A stretch of DNA of 64,000 nucleotides, from NCBI GenBank assembly GCA_944326445.1, contig CALVDZ010000009.1, forward strand, positions 7,631-71,630, in the 5' to 3' direction. Shown here piece after piece: positions 51,723 through 60,631 of the stretch. Each line of letters opens with the position of its first letter. Within the stretch, counting starts at the first letter, position 1. Under the pieces are notes generated by a model, which was not told where the DNA came from, searched no databases, and saw nothing but the letters and a program-made list of their open reading frames with translations. Made by a program: the position numbers and the translations under genes. Source of the DNA: an uncultured Helicobacter sp. (GTDB taxonomy: Bacteria > Campylobacterota > Campylobacteria > Campylobacterales > Helicobacteraceae).

Positions 51723-52574
51723 ATGACAAGCACAATGATGACGAGCACGGATATTTTGAGACACACAGTCCAAAATCTCCCCAGACTCCCAAACACCGTT
51801 GCGAATTTACGCAAATACATTAACGCAGCAGGTGATGACTTCAAAGTCAGTGAGATCGTGCGCATTATGGGTGAGGACCCTTCCCTCATCGCCCAAACGC
51901 TCAAAGTCGCCAACTCCGCGATGTTTGGCGTGAGTCATCATGTCGCTACGATTGAGCAGGCCATATCGCTCATTGGTATCACAAATCTTAGAGGAATTGT
52001 CCTTGATAGAGGGCTGCAATCAAGCATACGCATTGATGTCTCGCCCTATGGGCTTGATAGCGAGGTTTTTATGCGGGAGTGCGCTTTAGAATCCCAATTC
52101 ATCACAAGCTGGCTGGGACAAGAAGACAGAGCACTCTCGCAGATTCTCATGCCCTGTGCGATGCTTTTGCGACTAGGTATCATCGTCTTTTCGGCTTCAC
52201 TCAAGCAGCTTGGTAAGGACAGAGAATTTTTAGAAAAGATCAAGGCAAATGATTTCAAAAATATCGCGCTTGTTGAGATGGAGTATTTTAGGGTGGATTC
52301 GTTTTCCTTTCTCACTTATCTCTTTCATCATTGGGAGTTTGATGAGTCGCTAATCCTGATGATGGAGTATTGTGTCAAGCCATACGCTGCCACTCCCGAG
52401 CTCAAAAAGGGCGCGTATGCCCTTGCGGTGGTCAATACGCTCTTTGGTATGCGCACCAATCACAAAAAAGAAGTGATAGAACACTGCGTAGAGATACTCC
52501 AAGATGCGCGAGCGCACGGGGTTAATTTTTCAGTTGATAATTTCTTACGCAATGCACAGAATGTGAAGTTTTAG
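51723..52574 (+). CDS. HDOD-domain signalling protein
   Basis: HDOD domains are catalytically inactive relatives of HD phosphohydrolases, found in regulators of motility, chemotaxis and stress. The family core is visible in LPRLPNTVANLRKYI near residue 20, then EDPSLIAQTLKVANSAMFGV and ATIEQAISLIGITNLRGIVL. The rest (about 110-280) is a helical domain without an additional output domain. AAGGAAG lies before the ATG at 51723. Expression may be affected by the upstream T14 run. Confidence 0.87.
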   Translation: MTSTMMTSTDILRHTVQNLPRLPNTVANLRKYINAAGDDFKVSEIVRIMGEDPSLIAQTLKVANSAMFGVSHHVATIEQAISLIGITNLRGIVLDRGLQSSIRIDVSPYGLDSEVFMRECALESQFITSWLGQEDRALSQILMPCAMLLRLGIIVFSASLKQLGKDREFLEKIKANDFKNIALVEMEYFRVDSFSFLTYLFHHWEFDESLILMMEYCVKPYAATPELKKGAYALAVVNTLFGMRTNHKKEVIEHCVEILQDARAHGVNFSVDNFLRNAQNVKF

Positions 52575-52628
52575 GATTTACGCTTAAATCTCGCTCACTT
52601 TAGAATCTAGCCCATCGCCCCAAACACT

Positions 52629-53252
52629 CTAAAACTCAAAACTCCGCGCAAGCGCGAAACTCCTGCGATGAAAGGGCGTGTAGCCATACCGCAAAATCGC
52701 TTGTGTGTGGGCTTTGGTCCCATAGCCTTTGTTGGTGTCAAAGCCATAATGCGGATAAAGCGCGTGGAGCTCGTGCATTTGTGTGTCTTTGGCCACTTTA
52801 GCGAGGATAGACGCCGCGCCGATGAGCAGGTGCTTAGAATCCCCTTTGATGATGGTGCGCAGGGTGTGGGGGGCTTTGAGAGTTAGCCCAAAAGTCGTAT
52901 TGCCATCAAAGACAAATCTCTGTGTCTTAGCAGAAAAGTGCTCAGTAATCTCAGCAAGCGCGCTTTTAAGACATAGGCTTAGCCCCACGCAATCTATTTG
53001 CTGCGCACTTTTCTCCACGATATGATAGGCGATAATGTCGCGTTGGGCGAGGGATTGGAGCTCTTTGGCGATGGCTTGGCGCGTGGATTCTGAGAGCTTT
53101 TTGCTATCTTTTATCCCTAGATTCTCTAATGCCACCTCCTCGCCCAGCACCCCGCACACAAACATACTGCCACACACGCACCCACGCCCCGCCTCATCGA
53201 TCCCACACAGCACGCACTCTCCTTGTCTTATAATCCCATCATCATAGCACAC
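52629..53252 (-). CDS. rnhB: Ribonuclease HII
   Basis: RNase HII cuts RNA in RNA-DNA hybrids and removes single misincorporated ribonucleotides. The first acidic motif GIDEAGRGCVCG includes Asp19 and Glu20, VFDGN is the next, and SILAKVAKDTQM the following. Length (207 aa) is typical. Its start is divergent from exbB. Confidence 0.94.
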   Translation of the reverse strand: MCYDDGIIRQGECVLCGIDEAGRGCVCGSMFVCGVLGEEVALENLGIKDSKKLSESTRQAIAKELQSLAQRDIIAYHIVEKSAQQIDCVGLSLCLKSALAEITEHFSAKTQRFVFDGNTTFGLTLKAPHTLRTIIKGDSKHLLIGAASILAKVAKDTQMHELHALYPHYGFDTNKGYGTKAHTQAILRYGYTPFHRRSFALARSFEF

Positions 53253-53303
53253 ACGCCCTTAATCAAGCCTCTAGCGGGCATTGCCACACACTAAAGTTGT
53301 TTT

Positions 53304-53321
53304 AAGAATTATTCTTATAAA
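53304..53321. promoter_or_regulatory. Palindromic Fur-box-like operator over the exbB promoter
   Basis: AAGAATTATTCTT (53304-53316) is a perfect 13-base palindrome in an AT-rich setting, immediately joined to TATAAA (53316-53321), a plausible -10 box 55 bases before exbB. The location before an iron-uptake energy operon and the sequence type suggest Fur repression; this is inference. Confidence 0.5.
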
Positions 53322-53375
53322 ATTCCACACAGAATCCACAAAATTATGGAAGTTATTATCACAAGGAGCGTGAGA

Positions 53376-53825
53376 ATGGAACTGCTCAAAGAATATATTG
53401 ATCACATTATTTTTCTTATCTTAGGTGTTATGAGCTTTTTGGTTGTGTGGTTTAGTATCGAGCGCATTTTGTTTTATGCCAAGCTTGATATCGCCAAATA
53501 CACGAGCAAAGAGGAGCTAGAAGAATCGCTTAGCAAAAATCTCACCGCGCTGTATATCATCTACTCAAACGCCCCTTATATCGGGCTTTTGGGCACGGTT
53601 GTGGGGATTATGATCACCTTTTATGATATGGGTGTAAGCGGCGGGCTTGATGCCAAAAGCATTATGATAGGGCTCTCCACCGCGCTCAAAGCCACGGCTT
53701 TGGGGCTTTTGGTCGCTATCCCCACGCTTATTTTATACAATATCTTTTTGCGCAAAGTCGATGTGTATCTCAATCGCTACCAGCTCTTATGCGCCAAATC
53801 CCAAGGCAAGGGCGGAGGCGCGTGA
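53376..53825 (+). CDS. exbB: TonB-system energiser ExbB
   Basis: Inner-membrane proton-channel subunit that powers TonB-dependent uptake of iron chelates, nickel or cobalamin. The 149-residue protein has three transmembrane helices (about 7-27, 62-84, 105-125) and the motif NAPYIGLLGTVVGIMITF. The ATG at 53376 follows AAGGAG with good spacing; the frame open from 53346 is longer but lacks a ribosome site. Its stop overlaps the exbD ATG by one base. Confidence 0.93.
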   Translation: MELLKEYIDHIIFLILGVMSFLVVWFSIERILFYAKLDIAKYTSKEELEESLSKNLTALYIIYSNAPYIGLLGTVVGIMITFYDMGVSGGLDAKSIMIGLSTALKATALGLLVAIPTLILYNIFLRKVDVYLNRYQLLCAKSQGKGGGA

Positions 53826-54208
53826 TGAGACTTCCCAAAAAAGACGGGCTTAATGTCATTCCGCTCATTGATGTGATGCTCGTGCTACTAGCCATCGTGC
53901 TTAGCGTCTCGACTTTCATCGCGCAGGGACAGATAAAAGTCGAGCTGCCCAGCTCCAATCAGCAATCAGCACCAAACGATTCGCCCACGGCTTTGCTTAG
54001 CATTGATAAGGAGGGCAATATCTTTTTTGATAGCATAAGCGTGGATTTACCCGCGCTTAGGGACAAAATCTTCGCGCTAGATAGCAAGACTTTGCTAAAA
54101 CTTGAGATTGACAAAAGCTCTAAATTTGAAACATTCGTGCAAGTCGCGGATATCTTAAAAGAAAAGGGGCATGAAAATGTTAGTATCGCCACTTCGCAGC
54201 AGCAATAA
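53825..54208 (+). CDS. exbD: TonB-system energiser ExbD
   Basis: Single-pass partner of ExbB (127 aa). The N-terminal motif LNVIPLIDVMLVLLAIVL carries the essential transmembrane aspartate, followed by a periplasmic domain. The start overlaps the exbB stop by one base, and its end overlaps tonB by about 30 bases, so the three genes are tightly coupled. Confidence 0.93.
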   Translation: MRLPKKDGLNVIPLIDVMLVLLAIVLSVSTFIAQGQIKVELPSSNQQSAPNDSPTALLSIDKEGNIFFDSISVDLPALRDKIFALDSKTLLKLEIDKSSKFETFVQVADILKEKGHENVSIATSQQQ

Positions 54209-54839
54209 CCTCATCACACCAAACAAAGTGGGCTTCCTCGCCTCACTGCTTTTGCATATGCTTTGTGCGTATTTGCTCATCGCCAAATTCCAGCCCGTGC
54301 AAGTCGCAGAAAATGGTATCAACACCCTCACGCTCGCCCTTGCCACGATACAAACCCCAAGCGTGCAGGACACACCCCAGCCCAAGCCCACACCTAAGCC
54401 AAAGAAGATTCACAAAAAGCAGCCAAAGCCCATACCCAAAAAGGCACACAATCCCGTGCCCCAAGAAGTCCTAGAGCAAACTTCAGAATCTGTGCAAGCC
54501 GCACAGGCTGATGAGCAAAAATTCGGAGATGTCGAGCAGCACACTGCCAAAAATGATGGGGAATATAATGAGATTTATAGCAAGATTCAATCAGCCATCA
54601 CCCAAAAGCAAGAGCATCCCTTTATGCTGCGCAAACGCGGGATTGAGGGCGAGGTAACCGTGGAGTTTGATGTGTTTGCAGATGGGAGGGTGGATAATAT
54701 CAGTGTCATACGCCCTTCAAAACACGAGGCGTTCAACAAAGCCTCAGTTAAAGCCGTAAGGGACGCCTCGAGGAATTTTCCAAAACTTGAGCGCGATCAG
54801 GGCTTTGTCGTGGTGCTAAAGTTTAACCTCACTTCATAG
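54177..54839 (+). CDS. tonB: TonB energy-transducing protein
   Basis: An N-terminal anchor (LASLLLHMLCAYLLIA, with the conserved-type histidine) is followed by a Pro/Lys-rich periplasmic spacer (PQPKPTPKPKKIHKKQPKP) and a C-terminal TonB domain (GIEGEVTVEFDVFADGRVDN, then FNKASVKAVRDA). It contacts outer-membrane receptors at their TonB boxes. The start at 54177 is 7 bases after AAGGGG; the ATG at 54171 is too close to that site. Confidence 0.93.
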   Translation: MLVSPLRSSNNLITPNKVGFLASLLLHMLCAYLLIAKFQPVQVAENGINTLTLALATIQTPSVQDTPQPKPTPKPKKIHKKQPKPIPKKAHNPVPQEVLEQTSESVQAAQADEQKFGDVEQHTAKNDGEYNEIYSKIQSAITQKQEHPFMLRKRGIEGEVTVEFDVFADGRVDNISVIRPSKHEAFNKASVKAVRDASRNFPKLERDQGFVVVLKFNLTS

Positions 54840-54881
54840 AGCGCATTCGCACTATCACACAAACCAACATAAGGATTGAAG

Positions 54882-55722
54882 ATGAAAATGCTAAATTTTG
54901 CCTGTGGAGCTAGAATCCACGAGGCTTGGGAGAATATCGACTTTAGCCCTATCGATGCGAGGGTGAAAAAAGTCAATCTCCTAGGAGCTCTGCCCTATCC
55001 AGATAATCACTTTGATTGCGCCTATAGCAGCCATTTTTTGGAGCACCTCACGCCAGAATCTGCACGCAGCGTGCTCACAGAAGTTTTGCGTGTGCTAAAG
55101 CCCGGCGCGGTTTTGCGACTCGTCGTGCCAGATTTGGAAAATCTCTGCCGCACATACACGCAAACCCTAGAGAGCCTGTGTGGAGAGACTATTAGGGGGG
55201 GGGGATACCACACAGCTTGAGTTTAGGCACCATTGGCTTCTCATCGAGCTCCTCGATCAGATGACGCGCGTTCAAAGCGGTGGGGAGATGCTAAAGTGCT
55301 TTAGAGATATACAACACACGCGCGATTCTAAGCGCGCGCAATATATCAAAATGCGCGTGGGTGATGATCTCCTTGCTCCGCACCAAAGCCCACATATCCC
55401 GCTTAGACGCAAAATCACGCTTGACAAAATCGCTAACAAAATCCTTTCTTTGTATCTGAAGTTTCTTAGATTCTGTGTGCCGAGGGGCTTGAGAGATGAG
55501 GTGTTTATCGCCACGAGCATTGGGGAGCGGCACAAGTGGATGTATGATAGATTCTCACTCCCTAAGCTTTTGCAGGAAGTGGGCTTTATCCACGCGCAAG
55601 TGCTTGATTATCAGAGTTCAGCGATTGAGGGCTTTGGCGCGTATTATTTAGATTCTAATCCCGATAATACCCCATATAAGGGAGCTTCAAGCCTCTATGT
55701 AGAATCCAAAAAACCAAGCTAG
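54882..55722 (+). CDS. Class I SAM methyltransferase, poly-G phase-variable (OFF)
   Basis: The N-terminal frame is a clear Methyltransf_11-type domain: MLNFACGARIHEAWENIDFS, then YPDNHFDCAYSSHFLEHL and EVLRVLKPGAVLRLVVPDLE. A run of ten G at 55195-55204 shifts it to a stop at 55220. The other frame continues from LEFRHHWLLIELLDQM to a normal C-terminus (KWMYDRFSLPKLLQEVGF). G9 or G12 restores about 279 residues. The start is at 54882 behind AAGGA. The substrate is probably a surface glycan. It is the third poly-G methyltransferase of the window. Confidence 0.87.
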
Positions 55723-55930
55723 CCAATACCCGCGGGGAGTGAGATCCACGCCCTCCCCTCCTCTATCTCTCTAGATTCACACCACACACCACTACAAATG
55801 TGGCATTTTGCAACACACCAAGCAGATTTTGTCAAAATTTTTACTTTTTGTCCCACTTTCAGCTGAACAAAAAAATGCAATAGCACTTCTCACTTCAAGT
55901 GAAGAATACCAATAAGTCAAAGGAGATATA

Positions 55931-56332
55931 ATGAAAAACATAAGAGCGTATCTTATGATAGGAGTGCTAGGGGCGTTACTTACAGGTTGTGCGACAATCT
56001 CAAACCAAACAACACAATCTGTATCAATCACAACAAGCAATGGTAAATCCGTAGTAGCCACAATCAATAGACAAAAGATGAGCCTGCCTGCAGAAGTGGA
56101 GATCTCTCGCGTAGATGGTGCGGTAGTCCAAGTGCTAGCACAGGATAACAAATGCTATGAGAGCACACAGCTTGTCATCAAGGGCAAAGACAAAATCAGC
56201 GGTTGGTTTTGGGCTAATATCCTCACTGGTGGGACGACAGGATCTACGACGGATGCCGTCAGTGGCGGTATGTGGGAATACGCAAATCAAAACTTTATCG
56301 TGCCTGTAGATAGAAAACCAAACTGCAACTAA
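55931..56332 (+). CDS. Small lipoprotein, 133 aa
   Basis: A typical lipoprotein signal (MKNIRAYLMIGVLGALLTGC) gives a lipidated cysteine at residue 20. The mature part is short and beta-rich, with NILTGGTTGSTTDAVSGGMWEY, a glycine-rich stretch seen in several small Gram-negative lipoproteins. An AAAGGAG site precedes the ATG. Function unknown. It is followed after 12 bases by another exported protein. Confidence 0.8.
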   Translation: MKNIRAYLMIGVLGALLTGCATISNQTTQSVSITTSNGKSVVATINRQKMSLPAEVEISRVDGAVVQVLAQDNKCYESTQLVIKGKDKISGWFWANILTGGTTGSTTDAVSGGMWEYANQNFIVPVDRKPNCN

Positions 56333-56344
56333 TAAGGGCATAAG

Positions 56345-56764
56345 ATGAAAAAACTCATAGCTTTTATCATAGCAGGTATTTTGGGAGTAGGTGCCCTATG
56401 GGCAGATGAGGAAGCCACGCAAGATTCACAAAACACACAAAATGCACAAAGCATTCAAAACACACAAAGCACGGATACTTTCCAACCTTATGTGAAGAAA
56501 AAGAAAAAGTCTAAGAATGTATCGGGCGTGTTTGCGGGCTTTGGGATCGAAAACCACAGCTGGACGCACTCTGTAGATATTTATAATGACGAGCAAAAAG
56601 GTAGCAACATACTGCCAAAACCCCAACTTGGTATTATGTTAGGTGGCTTTGAAGCAGGATTGGCGTATTACACAAGCACGATTCAGCCGACAAATGGTTG
56701 GATAAATTATCAAAACGACATTGTTCTCAAAGTCGGCTACACTTACACTTTCCTCACACTTTAA
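56345..56764 (+). CDS. Exported hypothetical protein, 139 aa
   Basis: A cleavable signal peptide (ending ALWA) is followed by a Gln/Asn/Thr low-complexity stretch, a basic KKKKKS patch and a beta-rich half (GVFAGFGIENHSW, PQLGIMLGGFEAGLAYYTST). It ends GYTYTFLTL, resembling a beta-barrel terminal strand, so it may be a very small outer-membrane or periplasmic protein. It forms a pair with the upstream lipoprotein. Confidence 0.68.
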   Translation: MKKLIAFIIAGILGVGALWADEEATQDSQNTQNAQSIQNTQSTDTFQPYVKKKKKSKNVSGVFAGFGIENHSWTHSVDIYNDEQKGSNILPKPQLGIMLGGFEAGLAYYTSTIQPTNGWINYQNDIVLKVGYTYTFLTL

Positions 56765-56869
56765 GATAAGTGCGAGTTTTTGCCTTTCTCATAGTTTGTG
56801 CGTGCGGTGTGTGCCTAGCAGCACCATCGCACCCACCCACTCCACTATCCCACACTTCACAAGATTCAC

Positions 56870-57336
56870 ACAATCCCTCTTAAAGATTTGCTCAATTTTC
56901 TAGCAAGCTCTGAGCAATGGCACGCGCTCTTGCATATGCGCAAAGGCTCCTCGCTCATAGGGCAAAAATCCGGATTCTTCCTCGCCAAAAATGGTGCCAA
57001 AAACCCCCTATGCAGAGCTCCAAGCCACGCTCGCGCTCAAAAGGGACAACCCACAGAAGTTTTATGCACCTACCCCGCTCGCACGCTCTATCTCTCTAGG
57101 TTTTTTGCAGACATTGCTAGAGATCGCGAGTGGGCGCGCTGCTGCGGCTGCCTAGGGTGCGCTTTGTGGGGAGCTATGATTATTATTTTGATCTCAACAA
57201 CCAAAGGGGCTATGAGCAGAGCGTCAGCGCATTTGTGGGTGTCAATGTCTATGGGCAAAGCGATGTGTTTGTAAAGATGCAAATGCGAGGCGAGCGGTAT
57301 ATGATACTGCAAACGGGCGTGAGTGTGAATTTCTAA
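56870..57336 (+). pseudogene. Remnant of a DUF4105 (Lnb N-terminal-like) membrane protein gene
   Basis: Pieces of one protein appear in alternating frames: LLNFLASSEQWHALLHMRKG with GFFLAKNGAKNP, then AELQATLALKRDNPQKFYA in a second frame, then CTYPARTLYLSRFFADI back in the first, and finally SYDYYFDLNNQRGYEQSVSA to the stop in the second frame. The order and motifs (W..LLH, FFL..NG.KNP..ELQATL, C..PAR) fit DUF4105-type proteins. An extra C near 57005-57010 and a missing base near 57062 explain two of the shifts. The N-terminus and middle are missing, so the gene is dead. Confidence 0.6.
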
Positions 57337-57394
57337 TACCTAATAAAAAAACAACTCTCTTTTGCTTTCACTCCTTCCGCAAGCCAAAGCGGGA

Positions 57395-57570
57395 GTTTGT
57401 AAAGACTTAGCGGGTTTGGGGAGTGCTCACTTATGCTCTAGATAGCTCCTGTCCCCGCACCTATCAAAACTCCACAAGCACCAGCGCGTCTGTTGCGATA
57501 GCAACCCACCCTACTTGCGCAATACTTGTGTTTTGTGAGCGGTGGCAACTACACAATCCACCAAGCCAAG
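57395..57570 (+). repeat. Repeat C, copy 4 (variant form)
   Basis: Matches the repeat at 63610: GGGTTTGGGGA, a core with TAGATAGCTCC, CCCCGCACC, AACTCCACAAGC, and TGTTGCGATAGCAACCCACC with its small hairpin TTGC / GCAA. The remainder of the gap to metY (57570-57830) is dense in AGAATCT/AGATTCT words with no gene seen. Confidence 0.7.
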
Positions 57571-57843
57571 CGCAGAGTCTCAAGCAAATCTAGAATCTAA
57601 GGAAAACTTAGATTCTAGATTCAAATACAAAAACCTAGCTCCACAAAATCCACGCAAAACAAGGCAAACCCACACACACAGAATCTAAAGAAAAACTAGA
57701 GTCTAGATTTAAGGTTTGTAGAATCTCAAGCAAATTCAAAATCTAGTGTAGGCTTAAATTCTAGAATCAAAAATCACATTACGCAGGGAAAAATCGGCGA
57801 TAGACAAACGCAGCTTAGCAAATCCCAAATCGCAAAAATCTCA

Positions 57844-57939
57844 AAACACATATTGTGTTTGTAAAAAAGTAACATTTTGGCAAAAAGAAATGTAATTTTA
57901 TAAAAACACATATTGTGTTTGCAAAAATTTGTGTATTAT
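57844..57939 (+). promoter_or_regulatory. Duplicated palindromic operator and promoter of metY-metA
   Basis: The 17-base perfect palindrome AAACACATATTGTGTTT occurs twice, at 57844-57860 and 57904-57920, exactly 60 bases apart. The second covers the place of the -35 box relative to TATTAT at 57934-57939, 37 bases before metY. A weaker inverted pair (TAACATTT / AAATGTAA) lies between them. This is the layout of a repressor with two sites, which could loop or load cooperatively. The regulator is unknown. Confidence 0.75.
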
Positions 57940-57975
57940 GGGTGCTGAAAATCATCTGCAATTAAAGGAGTAAAT

Positions 57976-59268
57976 ATGGCAAACCTACCACACACAAACT
58001 ACGCACAAGAGACACTCGCCCTCCACGCGGGCTACACATACGACACGCAGCGCACCATAAGCGTGCCCATCTACCAAAACACCGCTTATAGCTTTGAGAG
58101 CCTCCAGCAGGCGGCTGCGCGCTTTGGCTTGCAAGAGCTAGGCAATATCTACTCGCGCCTAACCAACCCCACAACTGATGTGCTCGCCGCGCGTTTGGCA
58201 GCAGTGGAGGGAGGGGCGTTTGGCGTGGTAACCTCTAGCGGGAGTGCGGCGATTTTTTATGCGATTGTTAATTGCGCGCAGGCGGGAGATAATATCGTGT
58301 TTTCTAACAAAATCTATGGCGGCACGCAGACGCTTTTTGTGCATACGCTCAAGCGATTTGGGATACAGACAAGGACATTTGATATCGATGATATTGAAAA
58401 TTCCCTGCCCAAGGCAATAGATGAAAACACCAAGGCGATATTTTTTGAGAGCCTCTCAAACCCCCAAATCTCTATCGCCGATACGCTTGCCATCACCAAA
58501 ATCGCCAAAGAGCACAAAATCATCACGATTTGTGACAACACCGTGGCGACAGCGTTTTTGCACAAGCCCTTTGATTTTGGCGTGGATATTAGCATCCATA
58601 GCCTTAGCAAATACATCAACGGGCAGGGAAGCGCGCTAGGCGGGGCTATCATCGAGCGCAACGGACTAAATGAACTCATCAAAGACAATCCGCGCTACCC
58701 AGCCTTTAACACGCCCGATGAGAGCTACCACGGGCTTGTGTATGCCTCGCTGCCGCTGCCCATTTTTTGCATTCGGCTCATCACCGAGTGGCTAAGAAAC
58801 ATCGGTGCCACCCTCAGCCCACAGGCGGCGTGGATTATCCTGCAGGGCTTAGAGACGCTAGAGCTACGTATCAAAAAGCATAGCCAAAACGCCCAAAAGA
58901 TCGCGGAGTTTTTGTCTGCGCACCCAAAGGTTAGCAGCGTGGAATACCCCGGACTTCGCACAAATGCTTATCATCATCTTTTGGAGAAGTATTTTGTGGA
59001 TTCACTCTCTAGCGGGCTTTTGAGCTTTGAGGCACAGAGCTTTGAGGAGGCGCAAAAGATTTGCAATGAATTAAAGATTTTCGCGATTGTGGCAAATATC
59101 GGGGATTCTAAGTCGCTTGTGATACACCCAGCCTCCACGACGCACTCCCAGCTGAGCCCACAGGAGTTACAATCTGCGGGTATCACGCCCTGCACCGTGC
59201 GTCTAAGCATAGGGCTAGAATCTACAGAGGACTTAATCGCGGACTTAAAGCAAGCCATAGAAAAATGA
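57976..59268 (+). CDS. metY: O-acetylhomoserine sulfhydrylase
   Basis: PLP enzyme of the Cys/Met metabolism family that makes homocysteine (or methionine) from O-acetylhomoserine and sulfide (or methanethiol). The PLP lysine lies in SIHSLSKYINGQGSALGG near residue 211. NIYSRLTNPTTDVLAARLAA near the N-terminus and the C-terminal HPASTTHSQLSP are typical of this subgroup rather than MetB/MetC. Length 430 aa. It is 19 bases upstream of metA, so the two steps from homoserine are one operon. Confidence 0.94.
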   Translation: MANLPHTNYAQETLALHAGYTYDTQRTISVPIYQNTAYSFESLQQAAARFGLQELGNIYSRLTNPTTDVLAARLAAVEGGAFGVVTSSGSAAIFYAIVNCAQAGDNIVFSNKIYGGTQTLFVHTLKRFGIQTRTFDIDDIENSLPKAIDENTKAIFFESLSNPQISIADTLAITKIAKEHKIITICDNTVATAFLHKPFDFGVDISIHSLSKYINGQGSALGGAIIERNGLNELIKDNPRYPAFNTPDESYHGLVYASLPLPIFCIRLITEWLRNIGATLSPQAAWIILQGLETLELRIKKHSQNAQKIAEFLSAHPKVSSVEYPGLRTNAYHHLLEKYFVDSLSSGLLSFEAQSFEEAQKICNELKIFAIVANIGDSKSLVIHPASTTHSQLSPQELQSAGITPCTVRLSIGLESTEDLIADLKQAIEK

Positions 59269-59287
59269 TAAGAGCAAGGGGGAGAGT

Positions 59288-60172
59288 ATGCCACTAGTGC
59301 TTCCAGAGGACATTCCGGCATATGGCGCATTAAAGCAAAGTGCGTTTATTATGGGGGTGGATCGCGCGACACACCAAGACATTCGCCCCCAAGAAGTGCT
59401 GCTTATCAACCTTATGCCCACTAAGATAGAGACAGAGATTCAGATTCTCTCCTTGCTTGCCAATTCCCCGCTGCAGGTTAATATCACGCTTTTGGCGACT
59501 TCAAGCTATGTGGGCAAAAATACGCCAAAGAGCCATTTGGATAGATTCTATGTGAATTTTAGCGATATTTTGGGGAGACGCTTTGATGGGGCGATCGTGA
59601 CGGGCGCGCCTATCGAGCAAATGGCGTTTGAGGAAGTGAAGTATTGGGAAGAGCTCGTGGGGATTATGAGCTATCTTAGGAGTCATTGCACAAGCACGAT
59701 GTATCTGTGCTGGGGGGCTATGGCGGGGTTGTATTATTTTCATAATATCCCAAAGACTGCGCTAGGGAGCAAGCTTTTTGGGGTGTTTGATCATCGCGTG
59801 GTTGAGGCGGATTTGCTCCTAAATGGGCTTGATGATGTGGTAAAAATGCCCCATTCTCGCTATAGCGGGATTGATGAGGCTCTAGTGCGCCAGAAGCAAG
59901 AGCTCAAAATCCTCCTAGAGGGGCAGGAGAGTGGCATAAGCGTGCTTAAAGATTCCCAAGATGTGTTTGTGCTCGGGCATTTGGAGTATGCGCACAATAC
60001 CTTGCAAGAAGAATACGAGCGCGATTTGGCAAAAGGATTGCCAATTAGTGCGCCAGAGCACTATTATGATGCAAGCGGCGCGCCGGTATGCTCGTGGCGA
60101 TCGAGTGCGAGCGTGTTTTTTGCTAATTGGCTAAATTTTTCCGTCTATCAGGTAACGCCATTTGTGCTATAA
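59288..60172 (+). CDS. metA: Homoserine O-acyltransferase MetA
   Basis: Acylates homoserine for methionine synthesis. The nucleophilic cysteine is in CWGAMAGLYYFHNIPK (Cys about 141), and the catalytic glutamate is in VLGHLEY near 233. NLMPTKIETEIQILSLLANS is the N-terminal signature. With MetY next to it, acetyl-CoA is the expected donor (MetA proteins that partner MetY usually acetylate), though sequence alone does not prove acyl specificity. Confidence 0.93.
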   Translation: MPLVLPEDIPAYGALKQSAFIMGVDRATHQDIRPQEVLLINLMPTKIETEIQILSLLANSPLQVNITLLATSSYVGKNTPKSHLDRFYVNFSDILGRRFDGAIVTGAPIEQMAFEEVKYWEELVGIMSYLRSHCTSTMYLCWGAMAGLYYFHNIPKTALGSKLFGVFDHRVVEADLLLNGLDDVVKMPHSRYSGIDEALVRQKQELKILLEGQESGISVLKDSQDVFVLGHLEYAHNTLQEEYERDLAKGLPISAPEHYYDASGAPVCSWRSSASVFFANWLNFSVYQVTPFVL

Positions 60173-60310
60173 GGGCGGTATTTGGGCGATGGCGGGGCGG
60201 TTTGGCTATCTGTGTAAATCACGCATATAAAAGCTAATCTTAAATTTTATTAAGATAGAATCGCGACTTGTTTTTTTACAAAACTTCAAATCTAAACCCA
60301 AGGAATGCGT

Positions 60311-60622
60311 ATGTATGCGATATTTAAGAATGGAGGCAAACAATACAAGGTAAGCGAGGGGAGCATCGTGCTACTTGATAAGCTAAGCCTTGAGCCGAAG
60401 TCAAAGGTAGAGTTTAGCGAAGTTTTGGCACTACACGATGGGGCAAATCTATCGGTTGGCACGCCATTTGTGAGTGGTGCTAAGATTGAAGCTGAAGTGA
60501 TCAATGAAGGTCGAGGCAAAAAAGTCATCACTTTCAAAAAGCGAAGACGCAAGGACAGCAAGACTAAGCGCGGATTTAGGAGAGATTTCACACGCGTGAG
60601 AATCCTCAAAATCACTAAATAA
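60311..60622 (+). CDS. rplU: 50S ribosomal protein L21
   Basis: Primary 23S rRNA-binding protein. The start MYAIFKNGGKQYKVSEGS and the C-terminal KKRRRKDSKTKRGFRRDFT are family-typical. AAGGA at 60300-60304 selects the ATG at 60311 (103 aa, the usual length) over the ATG at 60305. Confidence 0.97.
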   Translation: MYAIFKNGGKQYKVSEGSIVLLDKLSLEPKSKVEFSEVLALHDGANLSVGTPFVSGAKIEAEVINEGRGKKVITFKKRRRKDSKTKRGFRRDFTRVRILKITK

Positions 60623-60631
60623 GGAGTTGTA

